A stretch of 52,504 nucleotides of DNA, taken from positions 1-52,504 of the forward strand of contig JACRNJ010000002.1 of the NCBI GenBank assembly GCA_016219285.1, given 5' to 3'. Each line of letters starts with the position of its first letter. The stretch's first letter is position 1. Origin of the DNA: Deltaproteobacteria bacterium (GTDB lineage Bacteria; Desulfobacterota; GWC2-55-46; UBA9637). Under the pieces are notes generated by a model that saw nothing but the letters and a program-made list of their open reading frames with translations, made no database searches and was not told where the DNA came from. Both the position numbers and the translations under genes were made by a program. Positions 1-8,861 of the stretch are shown here, piece after piece.

Positions 1-427
1 CTCAGGTTTTTTGTTTCTACTCAAGAATATCTTACCTGATGAGGCTTCCTTTTAAAAACTTATTTTGGACAGATGTGGAGAAAAACCCTCGCCTTCAGGC
101 GAAGACTTTAGTTCAATTATCCTATAAAAGAAGCACACACCCTCCCCTTATTCCCCTCCCGTCAAGGGAGTAGTCTGCCGATTTATCGGCGATTTTAAAA
201 TACGCCCATGGTGCACCCAACAGAAGGTTGGGTCGGGCAAACTACGTCTACTTATTTTTATCGTTCACTATAGTCCCCTCCCTTCAAGGGAGGGGATATT
301 TCTTTTAATTTCCCTCTCCCCTTGAGGGAGAGGGTTAGTGTGAGGGGTAAAGCTGTTGTATTGCTTTAGTCGGCTTACAGCCGAATTCCAAGCTGCCGCC
401 TTCAGGCGGTAGTAGTTGACTTGCCTA
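1..427. repeat. Gene-free left edge made of REP-like palindromes
   Basis: No convincing coding region lies in 1-727. This part is a string of short palindromes: TCGCC/GGCGA at 89-102, CCCCTCCC/GGGAGGGG at 274-296, CCCTCTCCC/GGGAGAGGG at about 312-334, a TCGGCT/AGCCGA hairpin near 368-384 and CCGCC/GGCGG near 395-408. One larger GTAG-bounded element is listed separately (170-245). The rest, 500-727, is AT-rich with no gene; 680-715 can form a weak GCAAT/ATTGC hairpin that could end the leftward act operon. Confidence 0.7.
170..245. repeat. GTAG...CTAC palindromic repeat, copy 1
   Basis: The element begins GTAG, contains the hairpin GCCGATTTATCGGC, then a second arm with GGTTGGGT and GGGCAAACTAC, and ends CTAC. 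Related copies are at 37942-38019 and 40903-40955. The 5' GTAG next to a hairpin resembles the foot of REP elements recognised by RAYT transposases. I infer a non-autonomous REP-type element. Confidence 0.65.
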
Positions 428-431
428 TATA

Positions 432-479
432 ATATATCTGTCTATCCGTATATATAGATATATTTGATTATGTTGTCAA
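432..479 (-). promoter_or_regulatory. Leftward promoter with ArsR-type operator (copy of the 8.8 kb one)
   Basis: On the minus strand, TTGACA (479-474), a 17-base spacer and TATATA (456-451) form a sigma-70-like promoter. The flanking sequence matches the arsR promoter at 8810-8857 over about 50 bases with few differences, including ACGGATA and ACAGATATAT. It faces off the left edge with only repeats between, so its gene is either outside the window or lost. Confidence 0.6.
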
Positions 480-727
480 GTAAAATTTGCGAAATTGCAA
501 AATTTATAGTTCTGCAAACAGGATGAATAGTATTCTCTATCAGGCATGTAGATATCCGGACAGTTAGTTTTGACGCTGTGTTTAGTCAGAAATTATGTTT
601 ATCAAAACATACAACTGCATTTTGTGGTTAGCTTAATAAGGAGATGTCGTTATAATATTACAGCAATAAGAAAGTTATGGGCTGAAGGTGTGAGGCAATA
701 ACACATTGCTCTATCTTCACCGCCCCT

Positions 728-1303
728 TTATTTTTTAATGCTCATAAGGTATGACACAACATCAGCAATCTCAATATTTGAAAGTAGTGCATCTTTTGGA
801 AACATCATTGTGTTATAACGGCCAAATCTGATAGTCCTTGCCAATTCTTTTTCTCCCAAAGGGGACATGTCTAAATCAGGGGCCTCAAAAATTTTTTTGG
901 CGCTGCCGTCCCTGTCATGGCACGAGGCACACCTCAATTTGAAAGTCTTTCCCCCTTCTTCCTGATTTGGTTTATAGTTAAAGTTACGGACATATTCGGC
1001 AACATCTTTAATATCATTCTGGCTCAATATATCTGCCCATCCTTTCATCTCTCTGCCATATATCCCATACTTAATTATTATCAATATCTCTTTCGGACTT
1101 ATAAACAGTTTATTTGTCCTTAGGTCTTTTGCCGGCATTGGTTTGATGGACTTGCCGTATTCAGATACGCTTCCATCTTTACCGTGGCACTTTGCGCAAT
1201 ATTGCTCAAAAATCTTTTTGCCATTCCCGTTTGCAGAGGCCTCAGCGTAAATACCCAAAACAAGTAGCAATAGAATCATAATAAAAAAATTAATTTTTTT
1301 CAT
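728..1303 (-). CDS. Diheme c-type cytochrome
   Basis: A 191-residue secreted protein with a signal peptide (about 1-25) and two class-I cytochrome c domains, heme motifs CAKCH (36-40) and CASCH (125-129). It is the last gene of the minus-strand ACIII-like operon, about 180 bases after actF. It is well placed to accept electrons from the quinol-oxidising complex or pass them to a terminal oxidase or reductase. The tandem CxxCH layout is like cytochrome c4/c-551 type carriers. The heme count is certain from sequence; the redox partner is inference from gene order. Confidence 0.85.
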   Translation of the reverse strand: MKKINFFIMILLLLVLGIYAEASANGNGKKIFEQYCAKCHGKDGSVSEYGKSIKPMPAKDLRTNKLFISPKEILIIIKYGIYGREMKGWADILSQNDIKDVAEYVRNFNYKPNQEEGGKTFKLRCASCHDRDGSAKKIFEAPDLDMSPLGEKELARTIRFGRYNTMMFPKDALLSNIEIADVVSYLMSIKK

Positions 1304-1483
1304 TATGCACCTCCTAAAGAATTAAGATAGAGTTTTTATTATTCCAAAATAAAATATCTTTCCTTGCAACCCTTGGTAGCTATAAATCCCTACCATCAAA
1401 AATCAAACATGCACGGTTTTGGTTAAAATCTATACCCAGTTTTATACTTTGTCAAGCGCATTTTTGAGGCAGGTCATTTTACA

Positions 1484-2611
1484 CTATTTCTGCGTTGTTG
1501 TAACTTTTGGAAATAATCTCAAAAATAATAGAATTGAAATGACCGTAGCCGCCAACCCTGCAAGTGTTAATGAAACCCCGGTCCATGTTGCCAATACCGG
1601 CTCGCTTCCACTTTTAAACACAGGGAGAATCATAAGATACCTGGTAGTCCATGTCCCTATGCAAATGATAAAGGCTGTTATTGACAGACCTGATATTGAA
1701 AGCTTTATGCGTCTGAAAATAAGCGCAAAAAACGGCAAGACAAAAAGCGCCAATATCATGGTTGAAAAGACGCCGGTATAATTACCACTCATTTGCTTAA
1801 ATAAAGGCCCTGTAAGATTTGGCAGGTCGCTGTACCAGATAACTATGTGCTGTGACCAAAACATATATATCCACAACAGTGTGAAGCCAAGAAGCACTTT
1901 TCCCATTGAATCCAAATATTCTTTATTTATACCTTTTTCTCTTCCTTTAGATAGAAATATACGCGCCATTAAAAATAAAAATGCTGTGCCGCCAAATACA
2001 TTACCGACCCAAAAATAAGCGGGAAATATGGTGCTCTCCCAATGCGGAATAATCATCATTCCAAAATCCCACGCAACATTTGTATTGGCGATAATATAAA
2101 AGACCATTACAAAACCAGCCATCAGGTTTAAACGTTTTTCAATGTCATAAGATACATGCCCTCCATCCTCTTCTATGCGGCTTGTACTGAAGTATATGTA
2201 GCTCATTATATAAAAGGCCGCCATTGTTATGAGAGTTCGCCACAAAAACAGCCCTTTGCCCAACCACGGACTTACATGCCCGGCATCATGTCCATGCGAA
2301 GGAGTTGGAGACGCCCAGTAAAAAAGATTTTCTGTGCCTCCAATGTATATTATGAGAAAAGTAATAAATGCCACAGGTATAAAAGAGAGTGTCAGTATCT
2401 CGCCAAGTCTTGAGAAATATCTCCCCCATTCTGACTTGGCTATCCGCATAATCGCTGAAAAGATTATTCCGGTCTGTGTCATGCCGAGGTAAAAGACAAA
2501 ATTTACAGAAAGCATGGCCCAAAGTGTGGTTGTCTCTGCCGTAATTGTTAAAGCATAGGCAAATGATATGACACCATTTAAAATTAAGATTATGAGTATA
2601 CCGAGCAGCAT
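1484..2611 (-). CDS. actF: ActF-like NrfD-family membrane subunit of alternative complex III
   Basis: A polytopic membrane protein (about 375 residues, roughly ten hydrophobic helices) paralogous to the ActC-like protein at 3731-5077; both carry FYWxxP-type loops of the NrfD/PsrC quinol-binding family. It follows actE, as in ACIII operons (A-B-C-D-E-F). The ATG at 2611 would start inside the first helix. In-frame codons reach a stop at 2656-2654, and an ATA at 2653 preceded by AAAGGA would add 14 residues (GSKIDIGFWIGLN after the start). Either the start is non-canonical or the N-terminus is short. Confidence 0.8.
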   Translation of the reverse strand: MLLGILIILILNGVISFAYALTITAETTTLWAMLSVNFVFYLGMTQTGIIFSAIMRIAKSEWGRYFSRLGEILTLSFIPVAFITFLIIYIGGTENLFYWASPTPSHGHDAGHVSPWLGKGLFLWRTLITMAAFYIMSYIYFSTSRIEEDGGHVSYDIEKRLNLMAGFVMVFYIIANTNVAWDFGMMIIPHWESTIFPAYFWVGNVFGGTAFLFLMARIFLSKGREKGINKEYLDSMGKVLLGFTLLWIYMFWSQHIVIWYSDLPNLTGPLFKQMSGNYTGVFSTMILALFVLPFFALIFRRIKLSISGLSITAFIICIGTWTTRYLMILPVFKSGSEPVLATWTGVSLTLAGLAATVISILLFLRLFPKVTTTQK

Positions 2612-2649
2612 ATTAAGACCTATCCAAAAACCGATGTCTATTTTGGAGC

Positions 2650-3279
2650 CTATTTATTCCTTTCACTTACACCAATGACATGCTTTATATAGTTCACAAG
2701 ATGCCACCTATCTTCAGGAATGATGGCATCCCCATATACAGGCATAATGGCCAGGCCGCCGTATGTAATTGTATAGTAGATATCGCCATCTGGTTTTCTC
2801 TGCACGTACTCAGAGGTTAAATCAGTCGGAGGAACATATTTCTTGCCCACGGTCCCATCTCCACGACCGCTCTCTCCATGACAGATTGCACAGTAGGTGT
2901 CATACATAACCTTGCCTCGCGCAAGAGATTCATAGCTTGGCGCTATAGGTTTTTGAATCGTTGCCGCGTTGCTTCTCTCCTTAGCGTGCATATCCTTTCC
3001 TTTGTTAGATACTGTCCCTTCCGGCATATCAGGGGGGTTATTTTCCTGAGCCTTATGTGAAGGCTGATTGAACATATCCCAGGACCACGGCATGGCATAG
3101 CTGGATACAGGAAGCAGGAAGCAGCAAAGAATAAAAAGAGAGGCAAGATTCAAGAGGTAAGAGGCAAGAATTTTTCTTGCTTCTGACTTCTGACTTCTGA
3201 CCTCTGACTTCTGACTTTTATTTCTCTTCAACGGTCTTGACCTCATTGGCGCCTGACTCTTTGAGAGTCTTTGTAACAT
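2650..3279 (-). CDS. actE: ActE-like monoheme cytochrome c subunit
   Basis: The conserved part has a hydrophobic signal (LFILCCFLLPVSSYA), the MPWSWDMFNQPS segment typical of ActE, and one heme motif CAICH in a cytochrome c domain ending near the C-terminus. ACIII ActE shuttles electrons in the periplasm. The upstream portion is suspect: residues 20-36 (KSQKSEVRSQKSEAR) come from a tandem heptamer repeat at about 3178-3222 and overlap actD. No ATG with a ribosome site lies close to the signal peptide. TTG at 3153 is the best internal alternative. The true start is unresolved. Confidence 0.75.
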   Translation of the reverse strand: MLQRLSKSQAPMRSRPLKRNKSQKSEVRSQKSEARKILASYLLNLASLFILCCFLLPVSSYAMPWSWDMFNQPSHKAQENNPPDMPEGTVSNKGKDMHAKERSNAATIQKPIAPSYESLARGKVMYDTYCAICHGESGRGDGTVGKKYVPPTDLTSEYVQRKPDGDIYYTITYGGLAIMPVYGDAIIPEDRWHLVNYIKHVIGVSERNK

Positions 3280-3727
3280 CGTTAATATCAGCCTCGCTCA
3301 CATCAACAAGGAGTCCAAAACTGTCTATCGAAACCTCAGGGTCGTAAATCTTTTTTTTGTAAGACGGCAGCTTAGCGAAAAGCACGAAGCCCATCAGGGT
3401 GAAAAACACCCCGAAAAGTATTGTTGTTTCATAAGATATAATCACTGTAGGTGTAACGGCAAAGATAGCCCTGCCCCCCCTCGGAAGGACATATAGCGCT
3501 GCAGTGCCGAGCGCAAGGAGCGTACCAACGAAGAATCCGGTAAAACCGCCCAAAAAAGTAAAATATTTTACATAATTCTTCCTCTCACCAAGGACATGCT
3601 CTATCTCATGTCCAAGCGGTATTGGAGAAAATATCGTAACATCGCTGAAGCCGGACTTTTTCAGCTTATCTGCGGCAGCCAGCATATCATCAACATATGT
3701 AAATAATCCTAAAACGGCTTTACCCAT
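3218..3727 (-). CDS. actD: ActD-like membrane subunit (DUF3341)
   Basis: A 169-residue protein beginning MGKAVLGLFTYVDDMLAAADKLKKSGF, with an ATP-grasp-free ferredoxin-like N-terminal half and two central transmembrane helices (about 60-80 and 100-120). This is the architecture of ActD/DUF3341. It lies between actC (3 bases upstream) and actE. In ACIII, ActD is a structural membrane subunit without cofactor. The gene has a GGAAGG-type ribosome site and a plain ATG. Confidence 0.85.
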   Translation of the reverse strand: MGKAVLGLFTYVDDMLAAADKLKKSGFSDVTIFSPIPLGHEIEHVLGERKNYVKYFTFLGGFTGFFVGTLLALGTAALYVLPRGGRAIFAVTPTVIISYETTILFGVFFTLMGFVLFAKLPSYKKKIYDPEVSIDSFGLLVDVSEADINDVTKTLKESGANEVKTVEEK

Positions 3728-3730
3728 CTT

Positions 3731-5077
3731 CTAATGACCTTCCTTCTTCATTGGAATGCCTATATCCTCTTTAACTTCGTAGATGGAAACACTTGGCCAA
3801 AGCTTTATGAATAATAAAAAGAGCATTACAAAAAATGAAAAAGAACCTATTGTCATAGATATCTCTGTCAAACTCGGCGAATAATCATGCCACATATAGG
3901 GCAGAAACTTTCTTGGCAGCGAGGTTGTAATTATAAGATATCTTTCTATCCACATTCCCACATTAATGCCGAGAGAGACAATCAAAGAAATTAGTATAGA
4001 AGCCCTGAGCTTTCTGAATATGAGAAGGAGGGGCATGAGTGTATTTGTAAATATCATGAGCCAGAACATATATGAATAAGGCGGAGTAAACATACGGTAT
4101 TTAAGCGCCTCATTCTCAAAAGAGGTGTCGGCATACCATCCGGTAAATACTTCAAGGACATTGATATATGACCATAACAGAGACATTACCAAAAGCAGCA
4201 TACCAAGCTTATCAAAGTGATTGGTAGTTATATATTTCTCAATCCTGAGGGTCTTTCTGAGAATTACCATCAACGTCACTATACCGGCAGAACCTGAATA
4301 AATTGCGCCTACGACAAAGTAAGGCGCAAAGATAGTCTTATTGAGTCCCGGCACCTTTGACAGGGCAAAATCCCACGATACGATGCTATGGACAGAGACC
4401 GCAAGCGGTATGATTAAGACTGCAAAGAATGTGTATGCCTTATTTAACCAATGCCATTCCGCATCGGTGCCGCGCCAGCCAAGCGACAGGGCGCCGTATA
4501 ACTCCTTCCTCCACCCGGTAACTCTGTCTCTTACAGCAGCCAGGTCAGGTATGGAACCAAAATAGAGAAATATCATGCTTGCCGTCATATAGGTGCTTAT
4601 AGCAAACACATCAAACATAAGCGGAGACTGGAAATTTAACCAAATCTGCCTCTGGTTTGGATAAGGCATTGTCCAGTAGAAATTCCACGGCCTGCCCATG
4701 TGCACAAATACAAATACAGCCGCCGTAAGAACTGAGAAGAATGTCATAGCCTCAGCGCTCCGGTAGATAGACCTCCTCCACGGGGTCTGCGTTATGAATA
4801 GTATTGCAGACAGAAGCGTGCCCGAATGGCTTATGCCTATCCAGAAAATAAAGTTTGTCAGATATATACCCCAAAATACAGGTGTCTGAAGGCCGGTTAC
4901 GCCTTGCCCTGTATAAATCTGATATGCCCACGGCAGCCACCATAAGAAAACGACACCCGCTATGCTTAAGAAGAGGGCGATATAGTATCCCACACCGGAC
5001 TTTGTCATCGTCCTTACAACATCTTCATTGACCTCTCTGTAAGAGATGTCACTCTTCATGTGTTGCTGATGAGCCAT
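3731..5077 (-). CDS. actC: ActC-like NrfD-family quinol-binding membrane subunit
   Basis: A 448-residue protein with about ten transmembrane helices. NrfD/PsrC-family features include the FWIGISHSGTLLSAILF segment and WDFALS/GWYADTSFE loops. In ACIII it forms the quinol-oxidising membrane module and contacts ActB. Its ATG (5077) overlaps the end of actB2 by 29 bases and is preceded by GAGGGTGATGAAAG, which suggests translational coupling. Length and order agree with ACIII operons. Confidence 0.88.
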   Translation of the reverse strand: MAHQQHMKSDISYREVNEDVVRTMTKSGVGYYIALFLSIAGVVFLWWLPWAYQIYTGQGVTGLQTPVFWGIYLTNFIFWIGISHSGTLLSAILFITQTPWRRSIYRSAEAMTFFSVLTAAVFVFVHMGRPWNFYWTMPYPNQRQIWLNFQSPLMFDVFAISTYMTASMIFLYFGSIPDLAAVRDRVTGWRKELYGALSLGWRGTDAEWHWLNKAYTFFAVLIIPLAVSVHSIVSWDFALSKVPGLNKTIFAPYFVVGAIYSGSAGIVTLMVILRKTLRIEKYITTNHFDKLGMLLLVMSLLWSYINVLEVFTGWYADTSFENEALKYRMFTPPYSYMFWLMIFTNTLMPLLLIFRKLRASILISLIVSLGINVGMWIERYLIITTSLPRKFLPYMWHDYSPSLTEISMTIGSFSFFVMLFLLFIKLWPSVSIYEVKEDIGIPMKKEGH

Positions 5078-5834
5078 CTTTCATCACCCTCTTTAGATAG
5101 ATTACAGACGGATCTGCGTTTAGTTCTTCCAACAGCTTGTATTTTCTCTGGCTCTTTGCCAGTTTAAAAACCTTGCTGTCAGGGTCGTTCATGTCCCCGA
5201 AGGTCATTGCCCCTGTGGGACACGACTGAACACAGGCAGGCTGAACCTCGCCATCCCGTATGGACCTGTTTTCATCCTTTGCCCTGTCCTTGGCCGCCCG
5301 AATCCTCTGTATGCAGAATGTGCATTTTTCCATAACACCCATTTCCCTTACCGTAACATCAGGATTTAATTGCTGGTTCAGCGGCTCATCCCGTTTATAA
5401 GTAAACCAGTTGAAGCGGCGCACATCATAGGGGCAGTATGTGGCACAGGTAAATGTCCCAACACAACGGTTATATACCTGAACATTCAAACCGTCCTGAT
5501 TATGATATGTTGCATAAACAGGGCATGCGGTTTCGCATGGCGCCTTACCGCAGTGTTGGCACATAATCGGTATAAACTTTACCTTTACATTCGGGTATTC
5601 CCCTTCCACATACCTCTCAATCCTTATCCAGTTTAACGTCCTTTTATTGCCGCATTCTTCTTTACCAACGACAGGCACATTATTCTCGGCATTGCAGGCA
5701 ACAACACATGCCTCGCACCCGTTGCACCTATCAAGGTCTATGACCATGGTCCATTTATGGTCATATTTTTCATAGTAGCCTGGTATACGATATATTTTGA
5801 ATCTTTCCAGTATCTTATCTAAAAATTTCCCCAA
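5049..5834 (-). CDS. ActB2-like [4Fe-4S] ferredoxin subunit
   Basis: A 261-residue protein with four cysteine groups of the NrfC/DmsB type: CNGCEACVVAC, CQHCGKAPCETACP, CVGTFTCATYCP and CTFCIQRI...CVQSC. Group three reads C-x4-C-x3-C, lacking one Cys of the usual CxxCxxC (GTF in place of the second Cys), as expected where a [3Fe-4S] cluster replaces a [4Fe-4S]. In many ACIII complexes this domain is fused to the large subunit as ActB; here it is separate and starts directly after the B1 stop. It should wire quinol oxidation to the cytochrome subunits. Confidence 0.88.
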   Translation of the reverse strand: MGKFLDKILERFKIYRIPGYYEKYDHKWTMVIDLDRCNGCEACVVACNAENNVPVVGKEECGNKRTLNWIRIERYVEGEYPNVKVKFIPIMCQHCGKAPCETACPVYATYHNQDGLNVQVYNRCVGTFTCATYCPYDVRRFNWFTYKRDEPLNQQLNPDVTVREMGVMEKCTFCIQRIRAAKDRAKDENRSIRDGEVQPACVQSCPTGAMTFGDMNDPDSKVFKLAKSQRKYKLLEELNADPSVIYLKRVMKDGSSATHEE

Positions 5835-8102
5835 TTATCCCTCCATACCCATTTTAGAGAACTCATCAGGCGTTACGGTTTCAACTATCTTTCTTCCAAA
5901 TTCCCTGGTGGAACCTTCCATCTTTACCATGTTTCCCGGAGCATCTCTCCTCGCAGTAATTTTGACACGTGTAGAATTTAATGGTATGGCTCCGCTTCTT
6001 GGGTCTACCTTGAAAGGCAGTATTTCTATGGGATTTACGCCCCTATCTGCCGCATATCTGCCATATAACCTATGCCCCTGGCCTATGGGAATACTGACAG
6101 TATCAGGCCTGATCCCGGGATAAAGGTAGGCCGGGATATTTATATTGCCGTAAGGCGACTCTACCGATACCATATCGCCGTTTTTTATCCCCATACCTTG
6201 TGCGGTCTTTGGATTCATTTCCACCCATACCCCCCATACCACAGAAGTCATTGGGTCAGGCATCTCCTGCAGCCACGGAAGGTTAGCGCCTCTGCCATCA
6301 AGATAACCTGAATGCGGATAAAGGCACAGATAAAACGGATAGTTTTTATCATCACCGTCAAATTTAGAGGGTTCTTTTTGCAGATAGACGTTTATTCCTT
6401 TAGTTGAGATATGACCCGGTTTTAGTGAGGAGATATCAGGGAGCCGCCACCATCCCTTTGCCAGCAGGTTATCCCAAAACTCGTCAAAAGTAGTTTCTTG
6501 TATAACTATCCCCTTATTTTTATCATATATCTTCTTCCATGAATCCTTTAGAAATGCGTCAAAGCTATTCCATGGCACCTCTTTTTTTATAGCTCCGCCT
6601 ATCTTTTCAGCTACATCAATAAAAATATCCCCTGCATTTCTGGTATTAAAAACAGGACTGACCGCAGGCTGCATCACCGTTGCTATAGAATAGCCCACAG
6701 ATGGTTCTGCAAAGTCATCGCCCCAATCCTCCAGGGGGGTATGGGTGGGCAGTATAAGGTCTGCCATAGCAGTAGATTCATCCATAGAACCGGACAGGCT
6801 GACTATGAAGGGAATATTATTTATTGCATCCTCTATCTTCATGGTTTTTGGAGTAGTGAAAACAGGATTGGCGTTATAAAGGATAAGTGTTTTAATCTTG
6901 CCGTTTGAGGCATCTTTTGCAAAAGCTGTTATTTTTTTAATTGCGCCTCGGCGGTTGGAGAGAGAGGCTCCCTTTGGATTTGAAATTACGCCGCCATTCT
7001 TTCCAATATTTCCCGCCAGGTGGTTCAGGATATTGACTGCTATAAGTTGAGACGCTCCATTTTCATAAGAGGCTACATTCTCCCCGCCAATAGCGAGGCT
7101 TGGTTTGTTTACAGCAAACTCTTTGGCCAAAGCCCTGATTCTTCTTTCGTCCACTTCAGTTAAAACCGCCACATCCTTTGGATGATATTTATTTAATATA
7201 TTTTTCCATTCCTGCGCATCTCTGCCCTTATAATAACCTTGTTCAAGAATTGCATAGGCCATGCCCAGAGCCAAGAGTCCTTCTGTCCCTGGCTTGATAG
7301 GTACCCATTCATCAGCATTAGCTCCTGTAAGTGAAAGACGCGGCTCTATCTGAACAACCTTTCCCCTTATCCCTGGCCGTCCTTGCCGCATATGCCCATA
7401 GCCCTGGCTATAGTTCACAGGGGATACCCATGTATTTAAAAAATCTGCGCCAAGGGAAAGGAGAAATTTTGTGTTTTCTATGTCGTAATATGGGAGTGTA
7501 TCCTGACCAAACGCAATATTATTTGCTAAAAGCAGATTCTCATGCTGGAAAAGTTCGTATTGCAGATAATTGGATGAACCATAGGCCTTGATAAAGTTTT
7601 CCAGGAAGGAATTGAGATGGCCTCTGATAGAAGAGGTAAGGAGGTATAACTTTTCAGTTTCTCTCTTATTGTTGCGCAGAGACGAAAGATTTTCTGAGAG
7701 CATAGCAATCCCTTGCTCCCATGTAATCTCCTGAAATTCCCCTTTTCCTCTTTCACCCTTGCGTTTTAAGGGGTTCTTTATCCTATCGGGGTTATAAAGG
7801 GCTTGAAGGCTTGCCTGCCCTCTGGCGCACAATTTTCCTTTATTAATAGGATGAAGCGGGTTGCCCTCAATCTTTTTTGCCCGGCCTTCCATAACCCTTA
7901 CGATAATTCCACAGCCGGCGCTGCATTGGGCGCATACACTTGTGTACCAGTTGGCCACACCGGGTATGATGTCCTCAGGCGGCACAAGATATGGGATAAG
8001 TTCAGCCGATGGGTTCTTGCTTTTTTCCCCAAGCGCAAAACCGGCGGCTGCCCCTGCCCCGCCCACCCCGACTAATTTTAAAAAGTCTCTTCTGTTTAAC
8101 AT
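5835..8102 (-). CDS. ActB1-like molybdopterin-oxidoreductase-fold subunit
   Basis: A 755-residue protein with a TAT-type N-terminus (NRRDFLKLVGVGGAGAAAG). The N-terminal Fe-S motif is complete (CAQCSAGC ... GKLCARG). The body has the Mo-bisMGD fold but no Cys or Ser at the usual Mo-ligand segment (YELFQHENLLLANN), so it is probably not a catalytic molybdoenzyme. This fits ACIII ActB1 or QrcB. Well-studied ActB1 domains hold no cofactor, so the kept Cys set is notable. The C-terminal molydopterin dinucleotide-binding-like domain is present (about 570-755). Confidence 0.82.
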   Translation of the reverse strand: MLNRRDFLKLVGVGGAGAAAGFALGEKSKNPSAELIPYLVPPEDIIPGVANWYTSVCAQCSAGCGIIVRVMEGRAKKIEGNPLHPINKGKLCARGQASLQALYNPDRIKNPLKRKGERGKGEFQEITWEQGIAMLSENLSSLRNNKRETEKLYLLTSSIRGHLNSFLENFIKAYGSSNYLQYELFQHENLLLANNIAFGQDTLPYYDIENTKFLLSLGADFLNTWVSPVNYSQGYGHMRQGRPGIRGKVVQIEPRLSLTGANADEWVPIKPGTEGLLALGMAYAILEQGYYKGRDAQEWKNILNKYHPKDVAVLTEVDERRIRALAKEFAVNKPSLAIGGENVASYENGASQLIAVNILNHLAGNIGKNGGVISNPKGASLSNRRGAIKKITAFAKDASNGKIKTLILYNANPVFTTPKTMKIEDAINNIPFIVSLSGSMDESTAMADLILPTHTPLEDWGDDFAEPSVGYSIATVMQPAVSPVFNTRNAGDIFIDVAEKIGGAIKKEVPWNSFDAFLKDSWKKIYDKNKGIVIQETTFDEFWDNLLAKGWWRLPDISSLKPGHISTKGINVYLQKEPSKFDGDDKNYPFYLCLYPHSGYLDGRGANLPWLQEMPDPMTSVVWGVWVEMNPKTAQGMGIKNGDMVSVESPYGNINIPAYLYPGIRPDTVSIPIGQGHRLYGRYAADRGVNPIEILPFKVDPRSGAIPLNSTRVKITARRDAPGNMVKMEGSTREFGRKIVETVTPDEFSKMGMEG

Positions 8103-8149
8103 AATTTTTAGTTTTATCTTTTAACCTGTCTGCTCCCTACTGCCTACTG

Positions 8150-8677
8150 TCATTTATGGCATGTCCAGCAATCTTTACCGTTTTTCACTTCTCTTCCAAT
8201 AATTGCTACTGCCCCGTTAGTATGGCAATCTAAACACCAACCCATCTTTAATGAAGAAACACGGGTAAGAACATCCATCTTTGCAACATCCCCATGACAC
8301 GTTTGACAGTGCACACCAGCCTTAACATGCCGTTTATGAGGAAAATACACATAATCCGGAAGGTTATGCACCTTAATCCAGGGTATAGGCTCTTTCCTGT
8401 TCCAGTAATCTGTCAGTTTTTGTATCTCAGGCGCATCTTGTTTGATAATCTTGTGGCAGCCTATACACTTGCGGACATTGGGAACCCCTGCTACTGTGGA
8501 CTTATCGGCATAGATATGGCAATACATACAAGGGATATTGTTGTCGCCGGCATGAATCTTATGGCTAAATGCAATGGGCTGGATTGGGCTTCTGTCTGAA
8601 AAATAAACGGCGTTTACATTATAACCAATTGCAAAGGTGGCTACGCCAACAACAATGTATAATATAACCTTTTTCAT
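8150..8677 (-). CDS. actA: ActA-like pentaheme cytochrome c
   Basis: A 175-residue protein with an N-terminal membrane anchor or signal (about 3-22) and five CxxCH motifs at 50-54, 71-75, 124-128, 148-152 and 170-174. Extra His residues (FSHKIH, FPHKRH) match the cytochrome c7/c3-like ActA pattern. It is the first gene of the minus-strand operon, with AAGGAG about 14 bases before ATG. Known ActA is the pentaheme, lipid-anchored cytochrome of ACIII. Confidence 0.88.
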   Translation of the reverse strand: MKKVILYIVVGVATFAIGYNVNAVYFSDRSPIQPIAFSHKIHAGDNNIPCMYCHIYADKSTVAGVPNVRKCIGCHKIIKQDAPEIQKLTDYWNRKEPIPWIKVHNLPDYVYFPHKRHVKAGVHCQTCHGDVAKMDVLTRVSSLKMGWCLDCHTNGAVAIIGREVKNGKDCWTCHK

Positions 8678-8809
8678 AATAAAATGAGACTCCTTCTCCT
8701 ATCAAATATTTTACCCCTCGTCAAGTAAAAAAATACAGGTAAAACAATACGAAAGTATAATTTTTTTTGATACGCTGTTTTAGCTGAATTTGTTTAAGCT
8801 AAATTTTAC

Positions 8810-8857
8810 TTGACAATATAATCAAAAGTATCTATATATACGGATAAACAGATATAT
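8810..8857 (+). promoter_or_regulatory. arsR promoter and overlapping operator
   Basis: TTGACA at 8810-8815, a 17-base spacer and TATATA at 8833-8838 precede the regulator by about 20 bases. The -10 is embedded in a dyad-rich stretch (8829-8857) containing ATACGGATA and ACAGATATAT. The ACGGATA core recurs in the minus-strand copy at 432-479 and in the second ArsR operator at 50706-50725. Autorepression is inferred. Confidence 0.6.
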
Positions 8858-8861
8858 TCCC

